Assembly: GCA_963930775.1 (NCBI GenBank)
Contig: OZ005701.1
Coordinates: forward strand, 6,703,669 to 6,767,668
DNA length: 64,000 bases
Reading direction: 5' to 3'
From: Cliona cf. orientalis
Taxonomy: Eukaryota > Porifera > Demospongiae > Clionaida > Clionaidae
Part shown: positions 23,691 to 35,280 of the stretch, piece by piece
Position numbering within the stretch: position 1 is the stretch's first letter
How the letters are laid out: each line of letters opens with the position of its first letter
Program-made: the position numbers and the translations under genes
Notes under the pieces: model-generated
Database searches by the model: none
What the model was told of the DNA's origin: nothing
Seen by the model: the letters and a program-made list of their open reading frames with translations, nothing else

Positions 23691-24299
23691 TAGGTCAAGT
23701 AGAATAGATTTAGTAGCTATTGAGGCACATTTTACTCATAATCAGGCCAGGTAAGAAATCTGTGTTGTGATAATACTGGGCTGAAAGAACTGGCTAAGGG
23801 TTTTGCTACTCTGAGAACATGGACTGACACTACTAACAGAGGGGGGAGCACCAGCTTCTGGAGCCTGCTTGTTTCCTATGCCACTGCTAACCATGTATAG
23901 AATCTGGTACTCACCTAATTAAAAAGTCTTGACCTCTAGAGTAGCCACCACATACTATAATTGTGACATAAAACATACTTGCTGACATTATTGACATTAG
24001 TCGTCAATCCTCTATGATTACGATTGACACTGGTCAAAATTCCAGGTGTACCTGTCTATCTGATCAGTCAATAAAATGCAAAGGATGGCCTGTGATGCTC
24101 CAAGAGCGGCACAGATGGTGGGGTTGGTGGGGCTATAGCCTCACCACTTCTCAGGGCATGGGGGCATAGCCTCACCACTCTGCACCACTCGTTTTTAATG
24201 AATGTGGTATGGGATCGTCAAGCGCTATAAGGTTTTGCACAGTCAGTGATCACCACATAATATAATACAGAACAAAGGCACACTTGTAGTTTGCTTGAA
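23691..24299. other. Non-coding stretch, no gene seen
   Basis: No supported coding frame. The part around 23935-24010 (AAAGTCTTGACCTC, TATTGACATTAG) resembles sequence at 28345-28395, 47085-47120 and 61795-61845. It is therefore a dispersed remnant of the upstream flank shared by the tandem gene copies. Confidence 0.45.
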
Positions 24300-24790
24300 A
24301 TTTTATCATAGAGTCGGTAGACTCTATAAGTAGGGATGGCACGGATACTCCATATATGTAATACATTACAAATATCAAAATATCTCAAAACAGGTAATTT
24401 TGTGATATTTCTAAGTGTCAAAATCAGATTCTACAGCAAATTATCGATCTAACAAGACCAAGATCATTCATCAACTCCATTGTATATGCCAGAACCAGAT
24501 GTTCAAAAAATAGCATTTTCTCAATCTTTCTTTCTTTCTTCCTGTTTTCCTGGGCTATCTCAAGACTACCATGACCGCTCACCTTAGTTCGAGTATAAAG
24601 CCACTCCATTTTGGAGCGCACACGTCTGTGGCACGCTCGTTTTGTGTTATCAGGACAGCGATTTAATTGTGGGTGTGTACAGGGCATTTTGCGAGTGGTG
24701 TGTCTGATTAGCCATTTTGTCATATAATGCGCATGCTCATACGGTGTTGCCATGGTGTAGTCATGTGATCGATGTCAGTGGCGTGCATGC
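24300..24790. mobile_element. Partial copy of the TAAGTAGGGATGGC(C/A)CGG TIR element
   Basis: Begins with ATAGAGTCGGTAGACTCTAT, then AAGTAGGGATGGCACGGATA, and follows the 18132-18640 sequence through TGTTGCCATGGTG. The opposite terminus is missing. Confidence 0.7.
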
Positions 24791-25458
24791 GCCAGGACCT
24801 GCTCGAGCGCTCAAGCGCTCAGTTGATCGATCAGCTCAGTCAACTAAAGATTATGGTGGTTACTACTAACAGTAAACTTACTGGCCTATAAAATACGCTT
24901 CCGAAACAGAAGATTTTCGTCGCTACTTGGTTCTAAACGGCCTTCTTTCAAGTTCGCCGGTCAGCCAGCTTCAGGATCGAGACAACGAGGGGCGTGGCTT
25001 CATTCGCAGGTCAGTTTAGCTGGTTACCTCGAGAATCCCACTGATGTATGTTCAATAGAGTATGATGCAAAAGAAGTCCTAGCTAGCTGTCAAACGACTG
25101 CCTGGGATTTGCACTTACAGGAATATTCAAGTTTGAAATCACGGTGTGTTGCGGTACCATGGCTCAGGCCTGACACAAAGGCTAGGATCGCACAAACATG
25201 CTGAATCAGCGGTCTAGGTGTACCTACTTCCCTATAATATTGTATTATTGTTGGAGCACAGTTGGATGTAGCTTGGTCCAGAAAGAAAGAAGTTGTAGCT
25301 AGTTCTAGGCATTTATAAATAACAATGAATAGGCAAACCACAATATCAGGTCACCATGGTATGTATAGTTTCATGCCCGGCCTCTATCCTCACGAAATTA
25401 GTCAGCTAGGTGGCATTGATGAAACTAATGACAATCATGAGCTACCCCAAGGGCTCTA
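24791..25458. other. Non-coding stretch, no gene seen
   Basis: Mixed-composition sequence without a convincing frame, splice-site set or inverted repeat. The short open frames here do not look like protein. Confidence 0.4.
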
Positions 25459-26660
25459 AAAAAAAGAACAGTAACAAGTATAAAAAAACAATTGAATGAA
25501 ATTGAAGGATGAAGTAGCGTAAAGTACCAATTATCGGCACCTAAATTTGCCCCGCGCATAACTTACCAGCAGAACAACCTATGATGATGGTTCTTGCACC
25601 AAAAGGTAGGTTTTTAACTCAATATACTATACCGCAAATCCAAGGCTATAGATACAGTTCTTCGCGAAACTATGGACAGCACAGCCAAGGTATCAAAAAA
25701 TCAGATATCGGCACCCCGTACGTATTATCGGCACCCCATAGTACTGCCTATACTCAATTATCGGTACCAGCAAGCTTTCGTGTATCTTGACACTTGTCAC
25801 TTACTTGGAAAATTCTGAAAAAAATTCCACAGGTTCCTTTCAATGTGCTCCACTAACAGTAGCGTTTAAAGAGAGTGAATCTTTCCATTCGCTACGTAAT
25901 AGCTAAAATTACATCCAAAAATACACAAAATTTTCTCTTAGATATGATCGGCGTTAGTCTGACACTTTGTAGGCTAAACTCTAGCTTCTGGCAATAGCCT
26001 GAAGCTATAGAACTCATAAATAGTAACTTCAAGACTCAGTGGAGACTACCAGACAACAAAATAGCAAAAAAACTCGATCCCAAAATTCGGCTAGCAAACT
26101 GGGGGTCGAAGGTCACTTTCTTGGGCTCTATGGGTCCGTTGCCACGCCTACATAACGGCTGTTGGCCTTAAAACGTCCTGTTTACTTCCTTTCGAGAGAT
26201 AGCGCGAGTTTTTGTTCCAGGACCGTAAACGGGTCTGTAATTTCCCGTAAAATTTGCCGTAAACGCGGGTGCCGATAATTGATACATGCCGATAATCGGT
26301 CGTTTACGCTAGCGATGGCAGTGCCAAAAAATACACAAACAAGATTTGTAGGGATAACATATCACACCCACTATACATTCCTAGTTTGCTTTTTCAATAG
26401 CCGTGCACACACATAATATTATTATGATATATGGGCACATGCATGGAATGGAAAATCAATACCGTAAACCCATGGATAGCAATACTTTACATACTGAATC
26501 AGAAGTATATGATATTAATTATCGAGAAAAGCAAGCGTAGAGATGTATAGTGGGTGTGATACGTTATCCCTACAAATCTTGTTTGTGTATTTTTTGGCAC
26601 TACCATCGCTACTTCATCCTTCAATTTCATTCAATTGTTTTTTTATACTCGTATGCATAG
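25459..26660. mobile_element. ACAAGTATAAAAA long-TIR element split by a second transposon
   Basis: The left arm (25459-25516) stops inside GATGAAGTA and resumes at 26310 with AGCGATGGCA; the right arm runs to about 26660. Removing the inner 793-bp insert and one TA restores the arm found in other copies. The host element is then about 400 bp, as expected for the family. Confidence 0.85.
25517..26309. mobile_element. 793-bp TA-flanked element (GCGTAAAG...TATCGGCACC), nested
   Basis: The left end GCGTAAAGTACCAATTATCG and the inverted right end GCGTAAACGACCGATTATCG are flanked by TA. The interior repeats 'attatcggcacc' several times. A second copy begins at 63289. No transposase frame; non-autonomous Tc1/mariner-like. 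Confidence 0.88.
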
Positions 26661-27902
26661 ATATTGTGTGTATATTGAAGCTGTTAATTTTGTACCCTTC
26701 AAATTCCAAAAGTAGGCGTGGCAAATCCAAAATTTTCGCCACGCACTTATGCGCATGAACTTCTTACTATACCTAAGCCCCACTACTTGAAATATACTTG
26801 TTCCGCCCCTGTACTCTAGTGCCAGCCGAGAGCGAGGTTTTAGAAATTAATTTTGCGAAACAATGCAAGTGCAATCAGGACCCGAGTGGGAACCTCACTT
26901 CACTCGGAATTATGTCAAGGGGTCCTGAGTATTGATTTATACAAGTGCATATAATGTATACAATCTAGAACGTAGTGATGCTAGATCATGATCATTATTT
27001 TAATTATTAATATAGCTATGATAATTACAATTTATTACCCCCAGCGTTCGACACTCTCTTCTCTCTCTTATTTACTCTTTCAGACTCCTACTCTTAATGA
27101 AGCACTATAGTGCAAAACCCTCGGCGCAATAGCAATAGCTAGTTTGCATGTTGCAAATATACAAGCTGCCAAGCAACAGTGATGCTATACAGTGTAGTTG
27201 TAGAGTAGCCACAAGAATGCACTATACGGATTGCACGGTATTACGTAATAGTACCACATGCATGCCAGATGAGCAGATCTAGTACAAAGTAAAGCCAAGA
27301 AGCATAGTTGATAGCCTACTGAGATCGGTGAAGAGTCAGTCAAGTTTTAAGCACTATCGCTAGAACTACACACTACTAATCTTGAAATGAAGCCATCGCT
27401 GTCTCTTTCATTGATCGAGAGCTCATCAAGAAGCGAAGAAGGCCATGGTGGTCAGCAAAATGTCGCCAGAACTTTTTAACGAAGCGTTTTCAACGAAATC
27501 CACACAATTCAGACCGTAAAAAGCTTGTTTGCATCGTATTAACCAGGTATGTAGCAGCTGGTGTGATAACAGACACACACACACACACACAGAACGACTA
27601 CCGTACCCCTCGTGCATGCGCCGAGGGTTAACTCTAGTCTGGCGTAGCCAACCCTTGCAGGAAGAGGAGGGTCTGGTCTAAAGCCTATACTATGACTGCT
27701 GAGCCTGATCTAGAGCTCGCCTATGCAAAGTGCGGACGTGGCCGCGGTGCGACCTAGTGAGGGGCATGGCTACGACTCGCGCGCGAGCAATTTCGGCCTG
27801 TCATCCTGGATAAGTATACTATTATTATACCACTACACCATTGAAATGAAGTTAAGAGTTAATGAAAATATCATAATAAATAGCATTGATGAATTACACT
27901 AA
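26661..27902. other. Non-coding stretch with short CA repeat
   Basis: No supported gene. Contains a (CA)9 run near 27573-27591, the motif CCCCTCGTGCATGCGCCGAG (about 27605) that resembles other GAGCGAAGCGAG-type repeat edges in the window, and an 'agtctggcgtagccaaccc' repeat edge near 27637. Confidence 0.4.
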
Positions 27903-28042
27903 AAAAAGAACAGAAACAAGTATAAAAAGCAATAAAATTGAAGGGCGAAGTAGGGATGGGAGGGCTAAAAAGTATACAAACAAGATTTGTAGGGATAATC
28001 ATGTCCACTATAATACATCTCTATGCTTGCTTTTTGAGTAAG
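27903..28042. mobile_element. Solo arm of the ACAAGTATAAAAA long-TIR element
   Basis: AACAAGTATAAAAAGCAATA through TAGGGATAATC to TGCTTGCTTTTTGAG follows the left arm of the complete element at 18898-19295. No opposite arm is nearby. Confidence 0.75.
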
Positions 28043-28118
28043 AGCAGGAAAAAATAACCAGGCAGTAATGTGACAGTCAATCCCCCAACCCTACGTGCGA
28101 GCCATAATAATAGCTATA

Positions 28119-28254
28119 GGGGATAATATTAATTTCTCTCGGTTAAGGATAGCACCAATGAATCATCATCAACAGGCACATTATAGCTATAATGTGCCTG
28201 TTGATGATGATTCATTGGTGCTATCCTTAACCGAGAGAAATTAATATTATCTCC
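28119..28254. repeat. Near-perfect 136-bp palindrome
   Basis: The sequence is its own reverse complement around 28186/28187. The arms 28122-28186 and 28187-28251 pair without a mismatch, and one mismatch lies in the 3 bp outside. There is no loop. A third, partial copy of the inner arm (AGCTATAATGTGCCTGTTGA) starts at 28255. Confidence 0.93.
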
Positions 28255-28404
28255 AGCTATAATGTGCCTGTTGATGATGATTCATTGACACAAGTCATTA
28301 TTATGATTTTATTATGTAATGGAAGCTGATACTCAATTCATTAATAAGGTCATGACCTCTGTGATTACTATTGACACAAGTCATTAAAGGTCCACATCAA
28401 AAAA

Positions 28405-29903
28405 CTAGAGCTCTGTAGAGCACATACCTGCGTGCACATTGTGCAATCTATGTGCATGGCTATGATTTTGTAAACTTCAGAGAAATAGAAATGCTGCTTA
28501 GCTTACTGGGGTTCCGGTGACACTTGAAAAAGCGCTCTCTGCACCCAGACCTAGCCCAGACTAGGAAGATATGAATTTCTACATGTACCTATATTTTTTG
28601 TAACAATAATTATATAGCTGTCTTACATTATGATTGGTTCCAGATTTCGGTCACTATAGACATCACAAGCATTATTAATGTTAGAACATCGACGATCTTT
28701 ACCAGTCATATGCTTGCCCACTTAGTTGTGCGCATGAGCAGATAGCACAATTGGTATGCATATGCATTGATGGGCACTGTCGATAGGCGTGGCTACGGTG
28801 GCCAACAAAAAGGCACTATTTGTGATGCTCGTGGACCATATCCCTCGATTTGATGCACACTGAAGCCAATTTTTCGCCGAATTCGATTGATTCGTTGTGA
28901 TTACGAGTCGCTTAGACGCCTATATCTCGAGATATGGTGATTTTTGTGCTAACGACAACGACAACAATGACAACGACAAGACCAATTATTTTACCCTCTT
29001 GCGCATGCGTGCGGGGTAATTAATACCCTAAAAAGGGTGTGGATAAAATTACACTATTTAGATAACCATGCCCATTCTAACTGGCAGGAAAGAGTGTAGG
29101 GGTACACTCTTTCCTGCCTGAAAAACAGAGGCAGGCATAGTCTAAATTGCATAGTCTAAATGTACACTTTTTACCCCTACACTCTTTCCTCATGCAGGAA
29201 TTCGAAAAGATAAACTCACACACACTCTTTGCTGCCCCTCTGATTACCCCACATGCATGCGCAAGGGGTAAAGTAATGGGTCGTATCATTGTTATCGTTG
29301 TTGTTGTCGTCGTGAGCACGAAAATCATCATATCTCGAGATGTAGGCATCTAAGTGACTCGTAAGCACAATGAATCAATCGAATTCGGCAAAAAAAAAAA
29401 AACTGACTTCAGTGTGCATCATATTGATGGACATGGTCCACAGACGTCACAAATAGTGCCTTTTTGTTGGCTAACATAGCCATGCCTATCGACAGTGCCT
29501 ACTCAATGCATAATGCATTGTGTTTTCTGCTCATGCGCACAACTAAGTAGTCAAGAATAATATTATTATGACTGGTAAAGATCATCGAAATTGATAATGC
29601 TCATGAAATCTATAGTCTATCCACATCCGCTGACAAAGCTCAAATCTGCAGCCTTATGGAACCAAATCATAATGTAACACGGCTATACTATTACAATACA
29701 GTTCATATCTCCTAGTAGTCTAGATCCTGGTGTAGAGAGAATGCTTTTTGTCACCGGGACCTCTGGTAGCTACATACTTAGTCTATTAAGCAGCACTTCC
29801 ACTAATTTTCTGAAGTTCATAAAATTATAGCCATGCACACAAAAGTAACTCTATAGATTGCGCAATGTGTGTGGGGGGTATGTGCTCTACAGAGCTCTAG
29901 TTT
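28405..29903. mobile_element. 1.5-kb foldback element with ~600-bp diverged arms
   Basis: CTAGAGCTCTGTAGAGCACA at the left pairs with TGTGCTCTACAGAGCTCTAG at the right, and homology continues inward. Matching landmarks include CAGACCTAGCCCAGACTAG versus CTAGTAGTCTAGATC, GTGCGCATGAGCAGA versus TCTGCTCATGCGCAC, and CCAACAAAAAGGCACTATTT versus its inverse. The arms reach about 29020 and 29245. The centre (29070-29245) carries the AGGAAAGAGTGTA hairpin family. The arms differ by many substitutions, so the element is old. No gene. Confidence 0.82.
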
Positions 29904-29904
29904 A

Positions 29905-30470
29905 ACTATGGGCAGGAAAGAGTGTACCCCGCACTCTTTGTTGCCTGAGTATAGCAGGCAGGAAAGAGTGTGCCCCCATATTCTTTGCTGCCCCTTTAAT
30001 TTAAGGAGAGAGTGTACCCCTGCACTTTTTCTTGCCTGAATATAGTAGGCAAGAAAGAGTATAGGAGTAAAGTAGCTTCGATCGTCCCCAGGCCACTCCC
30101 ACATTTTCAGGCCCCTTTTCTGCGTGCAACATTGAAAACGTGGGAGTGGCCTGGGGATGAGGCTAGGAGTAAAGAGTGTACCCCCGCACTCTTTGTTGCC
30201 TGAATATAGTAGGCAGGAAAGAGTGTACCGCTGCACTCTTTGTCGCCTGAGTATAGTAAGCAGGAAAGAGTGTACCCCCGCACTCTTTGCTGCCCCTTTA
30301 ATCTATCTATGGATAGGAAAGAGTGTAGGTGAAAAACGGAGGCAAGGTACAAGTGTACCCCCACACTAAATTTAGACTATGCCTGCCTCCATTTAATAGG
30401 CAGGAAAGAGTGTGGAGGTACACTCTTTTCTGCCCATTAGAATGGGCGTGGTCATCAAAAGAGTGTAAAA
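29905..30470. repeat. Array of AGGAAAGAGTGTA / TACACTCTTTCCT hairpins
   Basis: Units of roughly 55 bp reading GGCAGGAAAGAGTGTACCCC then GCACTCTTTGCTGCC recur about seven times, each a small hairpin of its own. A CCCCAGGCCACTCCCAC hairpin (30076-30166) has inserted into the array. Open frames across it are repeat translations, not genes. Confidence 0.82.
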
Positions 30471-30846
30471 GTATACATATCCCCCTAAAAACCCCTCAAA
30501 ACAACAAATTTTGCACTCCCACATTAACTTGCATCAAATCCTTAGTGATTTGAAGTGGCAGTCGACTAAGTTCTTGAAAAGCATGAAGAATTCGTCCATG
30601 GACTTCTATGCCCTCAAATTTCTAGGTAGGAGGGGCTTGTACTGGGTGTGTGTATTATGAGACCAGCTAAAGTATAACTAATCTTGATGCCATACTGCTC
30701 TCTGAGCCTCCATAGTATTTAGCACAGTATCACTGCATAGCTGGGAGTGGTCTCAAGGGGGCATCTATGCGGGAGGTAAAGTCTAGTCATGTAAACTAAG
30801 TTATCTTAGAACCACTAAATTGGATTTGATTGTATAGCTAACAGTA

Positions 30847-31313
30847 AGGGGGCTTATCCAAAGTCCTTGTGGAAAAATTAACGTCATTATGACGTTAACT
30901 TTTTACCCCCCTCCCCCCCCTCTCTTAACGTCACAGCATTTCAGCATAGATTCAACACTGAAACTCTGATTCTGCTCCATTTAGCCTACACATTCGGTAT
31001 TCACTTATATTCTACAGTGCTAGCTATGTCTTCATGGATTCATTGCATACCTGTGCTTCTTTGACAGTTTCTTGCTTGCCTGTAGCTACGGGTACACTTT
31101 TAGCTACATAGTGCTTGATACAGCTGTCACTAAAATACAAATTTTGACACTGCTGGAGGTGTGTCTAGACTTATTCAACCACAAGAATGCATAATCACAA
31201 CTAAAGCTCAATTCTGCTGACAGTGCAGTTGTAAAACGTCATGGGCCAAGACCCCCTCCCCCCTAATGTCATAATGACGTTAATTTTTCCACAAGGACTT
31301 TGGACAAGCCCCC
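30847..31313. mobile_element. 467-bp TA-flanked element (GGGGGCTTATCCAAAGTCC)
   Basis: GGGGGCTTATCCAAAGTCCT at the left and its inverse AGGACTTTGGACAAGCCCCC at the right, with homology continuing through AATTAACGTCATTATGACGT. TA lies at both edges (one-base uncertainty on the left). No gene inside. Confidence 0.85.
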
Positions 31314-31621
31314 TAAACACAGACCAGTAATTTTTCCGAGCGAAGCGAGGTCTCTACTCGGGCTCGAGAGTTGTTTCGTATGGCTTCTGGGCGTATCTTT
31401 CGCGTGCGTCTAAATTTTCTTTCTTACTCTCTTCGGCGACCCACGCCACGTCGCCATGTGTTACTGAGTCAAAAGCTGTGGCCTCCCTCAAGATGGTCAT
31501 GCAAAGCCTACAAACTCTACCGTTCTGCTGGACTGTGCTTACCGGGCAAATCAATGTTCGTGCGGCCAAAAACGATCACACCTTCTTGGCCCAAAATTGT
31601 TCATCCCGTCGCTGAGGGTAA

Positions 31622-31871
31622 GGCCACTGTAACTTGATTCATTGTTTCCCGTCACCCGCCCGCATGCTTATTTTGTAGCTGCCTCAAAATTCATTATGCA
31701 TTGCTATAGCAAGCCAGCTAGTCATGCTCCTTGTAAACCACAGGAAGTGGGCAAGGTTTAGTGGTTACATAATGATATTCATACATAATGAATAATGAAT
31801 AATGATCGCCCGCCCGCATGCTCTCCAGGCATAGGAGAGGACGGGAAACAAGTATTTAAGTTACAGTGGCC
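31622..31871. mobile_element. 250-bp TA-flanked element (GGCCACTGTAACTT)
   Basis: GGCCACTGTAACTTGATTCA and, inverted, GGCCACTGTAACTTAAATAC, then TTGTTTCCCGTC on both sides, flanked by TA. The centre repeats CCGCCCGCATGCT. Confidence 0.83.
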
Positions 31872-32407
31872 TAAAGGTGTTGCTAGATGTGGCCTGTCAA
31901 CTGATCTACTCTTGGCTTTATTCTCCCAAGACTGATGACATAATGGAGCTCCTTTTGTTGCTAATACTTCAGCATAGACGCGACGATAGAAACCACTCCC
32001 ATATCACGTGATCTACATGTTAAAATTTGCCCTTGGCCCTGGCCCTAGCCCTGTATAATGTAAATTAAATAATACATGCATAAACAGGAAGTTCAATACA
32101 GGATATTGGTTGGCATAGTGGCTCGCTGAGCGAGGACTGCTACACAAAGTGTAACTCTAGTTATATTAGTATTGTGGCATATCCATCATCCGGCAGATTC
32201 TAGATCTGCGCCAGACCTCATGATACTCCGAGACGAACTCAGTGTATGCACAAGGCTGCCAGGCCGAAAAAATAATATGTCATATAGCGTAAATTTATAT
32301 CAATTAGCACCTTGCAATTGTAGGCCTTTTCCTTTCTTTAAGAATAGAATCCGTGTAAGAACTACTGTCGATCCACCGCGATCATGGGAACTCGATCGTC
32401 ATGCATA

Positions 32408-32822
32408 GTCTCGCGGAGCCAGACCCTTACGCGTGGGGAGAGGGTCTGTGTAGACCTCGTTGTTCTGCTGGAATGCAATAATTGGCAATTTTACGTGACG
32501 TCAAGTTTAAGTTTATATTGCCGCGATGTAGTTATTGTGGAGGCGTGTGACTAGACTATAGTAACGCAGTGAAGCTGCAATTGCAATCTGATTGGTGCCT
32601 CTCTGTAGATCTACAGAGCGGCACCAATCAGATTGCAGCTTCACTGCGTTACCATAGTCTAGTCACGGAGTCACACGCCTCAGATAGAGCACCGGAACAA
32701 CTAACAACTCCGTGTATTAAATATTATAGCAAGTCACCAGACCCTCTCCCCGCTAGTCTCGTCCCCAGACCCCGGACGAGATTATTATCTTCCCGCGCGT
32801 AAAGGATCTGGCTCCGCGAGAC
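32408..32822. mobile_element. 415-bp TA-flanked hairpin element (GTCTCGCGGAGCC) with inner CCAAT arms
   Basis: GTCTCGCGGAGCCAGA termini lie inverted at both ends with TA outside. A strong inner hairpin (about 32563-32662) has arms GCAGTGAAGCTGCAATTGCA and its near-inverse, each with ATTGGT/ACCAAT. Same family as 47769-48115. Confidence 0.85.
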
Positions 32823-33236
32823 TACGTCATGCAACCTGTCTTTCATCACGCGTTCATGTTTAGTCAACCGTAGGTACTAGGTATGCGGCCCTAGTACGCA
32901 TGCGCAGCTTAAAGAGGGTATGAACAAAATGTGTGAGATTACACCATTAAATCTCTGATAAAACCTATATCTATGAAATAATTATGAGCACCGATTCAGG
33001 GCCTCAACTGGCCATGGAGCCTTTCTGGGACCTGTCAGTAAATATTATACAGAATTTTGCGTATATGTATCCTGGCAAATACCTTACATTGTCAAGCGAT
33101 GGACATGCTATCACAAACTGCTGAATTGGCCCAAACATTAATGTATAAAATAGACATTGTATCTATTATGCACAATGTCATAATATAATACAATGTAGGG
33201 CTGTAGAATGCTTAATTTATTATCAAGGGATAGCCA

Positions 33237-33987
33237 AATGCTTCCTGCTTGTGTCTGCGTATAAGTTACCGCAACTTTACAGCCATAATCCCCTTGTACA
33301 GTGGAACTTCTCATAACGGACCCTCCCAGGAGCGACCACCCACTATATAACGGACAACCGCTATGGAACGGATTGAATCTGCCATAGACTTAGTACATTA
33401 CGAACCTCCGAGGAGCGGACAACCTCTCAATTCTCTATAACGGACGGATTGTTCGGACCCGATTCATGCGATTGAACATCTCAGTATAATTTTACTTCTA
33501 AATAGCGGACGGCCAGGAAGCCACACCCCTTTTCGCGGCCAGTGACGTAATCATGATAGCCTAGCCAGGCCCTTCCCCCTTTGTAGGAGGGGTGCTATCT
33601 TGAAGGTGGGTCTGGGGCAAGACTAATGCATCAATGCATGATACAATTCAAGTGTATACACAGTACTTAAATTGAAGTAGACTCAAATCCAGCTCATATC
33701 CTGCTTTCCTGTTGATTCTTTCTCCAGTCACCTCTGCAAACACTAACTAGCTATATAGCTATCATAATGTGTAGACTATATTATATTAGTATATATGTAA
33801 ATTGTCTCCGCTTCTATAAAGGGACAACCTCCATATAAAGGACAAAAGGCCTGCTCCCAAGGTGTCCGTTATTCGGAAGTTCTACTGTATACGTATAGCC
33901 TCCAGGTGGCAATATGATAGCTAATTACTTCCTGCTTGTGACTGCGTATAAGTTACCGCAACTTTACAGCCATAATCCCCTTGTATA
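33237..33987. repeat. Direct duplication of a ~62-bp segment flanking a transposon
   Basis: TTCCTGCTTGTGTCTGCGTA through CCATAATCCCCTTGTA occurs at 33237-33298 and again at 33926-33987 with a single change. The first copy is interrupted at its TA by the element at 33299-33887. The CCTCCAGGTGGCAATA downstream flank also occurs twice. Confidence 0.88.
33299..33887. mobile_element. 589-bp TA-flanked element (CAGTGGAACTTC)
   Basis: CAGTGGAACTTCTCATAACG and, inverted, CAGTAGAACTTCCGAATAAC, with TA at both edges. Many internal 'ataacggacaac' units. The undisturbed target is preserved in the duplicate at 33926-33990. Same superfamily as 3905-4085 and 35622-36118. Confidence 0.9.
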
Positions 33988-34457
33988 CGCATATTATTAT
34001 ATAGCCTCCAGGTGGCAATACAATGTACATGTATGCATGAAATTTGAAGCACCCTGGTGCATGAATGATATAATAGCTAGTGTATGCCACTATTATTAAT
34101 AATAATACCGTACTTGAATAATTATTTTCCTCAATGGTAATAATAATTATGGACTGATAAATACCACATTGACAGACTTGATTACACAAAAATTAATAGT
34201 ATAGCAGGAAAGAAGCACAGGAAAAAATGAAACAAGAGCCTGCATGATTTAATACTATAATAGCTTTATAATTATTAATATGCATAAGTAACATTGCTGA
34301 CAAGGCAAAGGGGAAAAACATAATGGTGAAAAAAGAGAAGAATGAGAACAAAAAAAATTGATTGATGGGGAAAAAAGTGTTCATTGGTAGTTGTAAACTT
34401 GTGATTGAAACTAAATTATTAAACTACAGCTCTTCCTCTGCTTTTGTTCTTTATCCA

Positions 34458-35009
34458 TCAGCGATTCATTTCAGCCCACTTCTTTTCAAAGAACATCTTC
34501 ATACTATGACCAGCCATTCCAATCTGTACGACAATATGTAGAGCCCATGATCAATACTGTTACAGAGGTTAGTGGATCATCACCATGCTAAAGGGAGGTG
34601 GATTGAACTCAGGGACTGATAAAGACTTTTGAGATGCTGAGCAATGACACATTGAAGAGCAAACAAAGTAGGTGACCAGCAACACCCCCACCTCCCCCCC
34701 CCCCCCCAGCAAGTTTTCATATTCAATTATCCTGGGTCCACATGCTAGCTGGTGCTAGGCTAGGCACTTTCTCAAAGCATTGGTCAAGCTGGGAGAAAGG
34801 ATTGAGGGAATGACAAAGCCCACTTATTAGGGATACCACCACTTCCTGAATCGGCAGAGCTATCCTTATTCACACAAGGACGAGGAATGGGATATATGAA
34901 AAGAACAGAAACAATTCTGAATCAGTGTTGTCATTATTATGTTTGTGAGTACATTTGGATGAGTACCTTGTGCTTGCATGTTGGACACTTCCATACTCCA
35001 GTTGGTAAC
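34458..35009 (-). CDS. Possible two-exon C-terminus of a small zinc-binding protein
   Basis: Exon 34967-35009 (acceptor AG, donor GT) joins in phase to 34458-34523, which ends in TGA. Together they read LPTGVWKCPTCKHK then IGMAGHSMKMFFEKKWAEMNR. The CPTC pair would be half of a zinc-binding site and the remainder is an amphipathic basic helix. I do not recognise the family. The upstream exon, which must end in phase 2, is not found; the sequence to the right is transposon-rich, so this may be an orphaned gene end. Support is two good splice sites and protein-like composition only. Confidence 0.4.
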
Positions 35010-35280
35010 CTGAAATAAATAAATTAGCTACTACTGTCATAGTACTTTCATAACAGCAGAATAGCTAGCTCTCGGTTGGAATTCTCAGCTCAGTTCCTCC
35101 AATATCTGAATAGCCAATGGTAGCTATTTCAGTTTTATTGAGGTAACAATTATTGCTAGATGTAGCTAGCTGCAAGATTACATGCATAAACTCTTTATCT
35201 GACTCAGCGCAAGCTTGTACATGTACAGGGCTCATAAATGTGTTTCTGACCGGAGAATTAAGGCACATGATAGCATTCTA

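Noticed and set aside
29905-30470. CRISPR-like array
   Set aside because: The units are palindromic throughout with no unique spacers, and the sequence is clearly eukaryotic.
29077-30553. Several overlapping frames of 60-140 codons on both strands
   Set aside because: Translations of the AGGAAAGAGTGTA hairpin array; the peptides merely repeat the unit.
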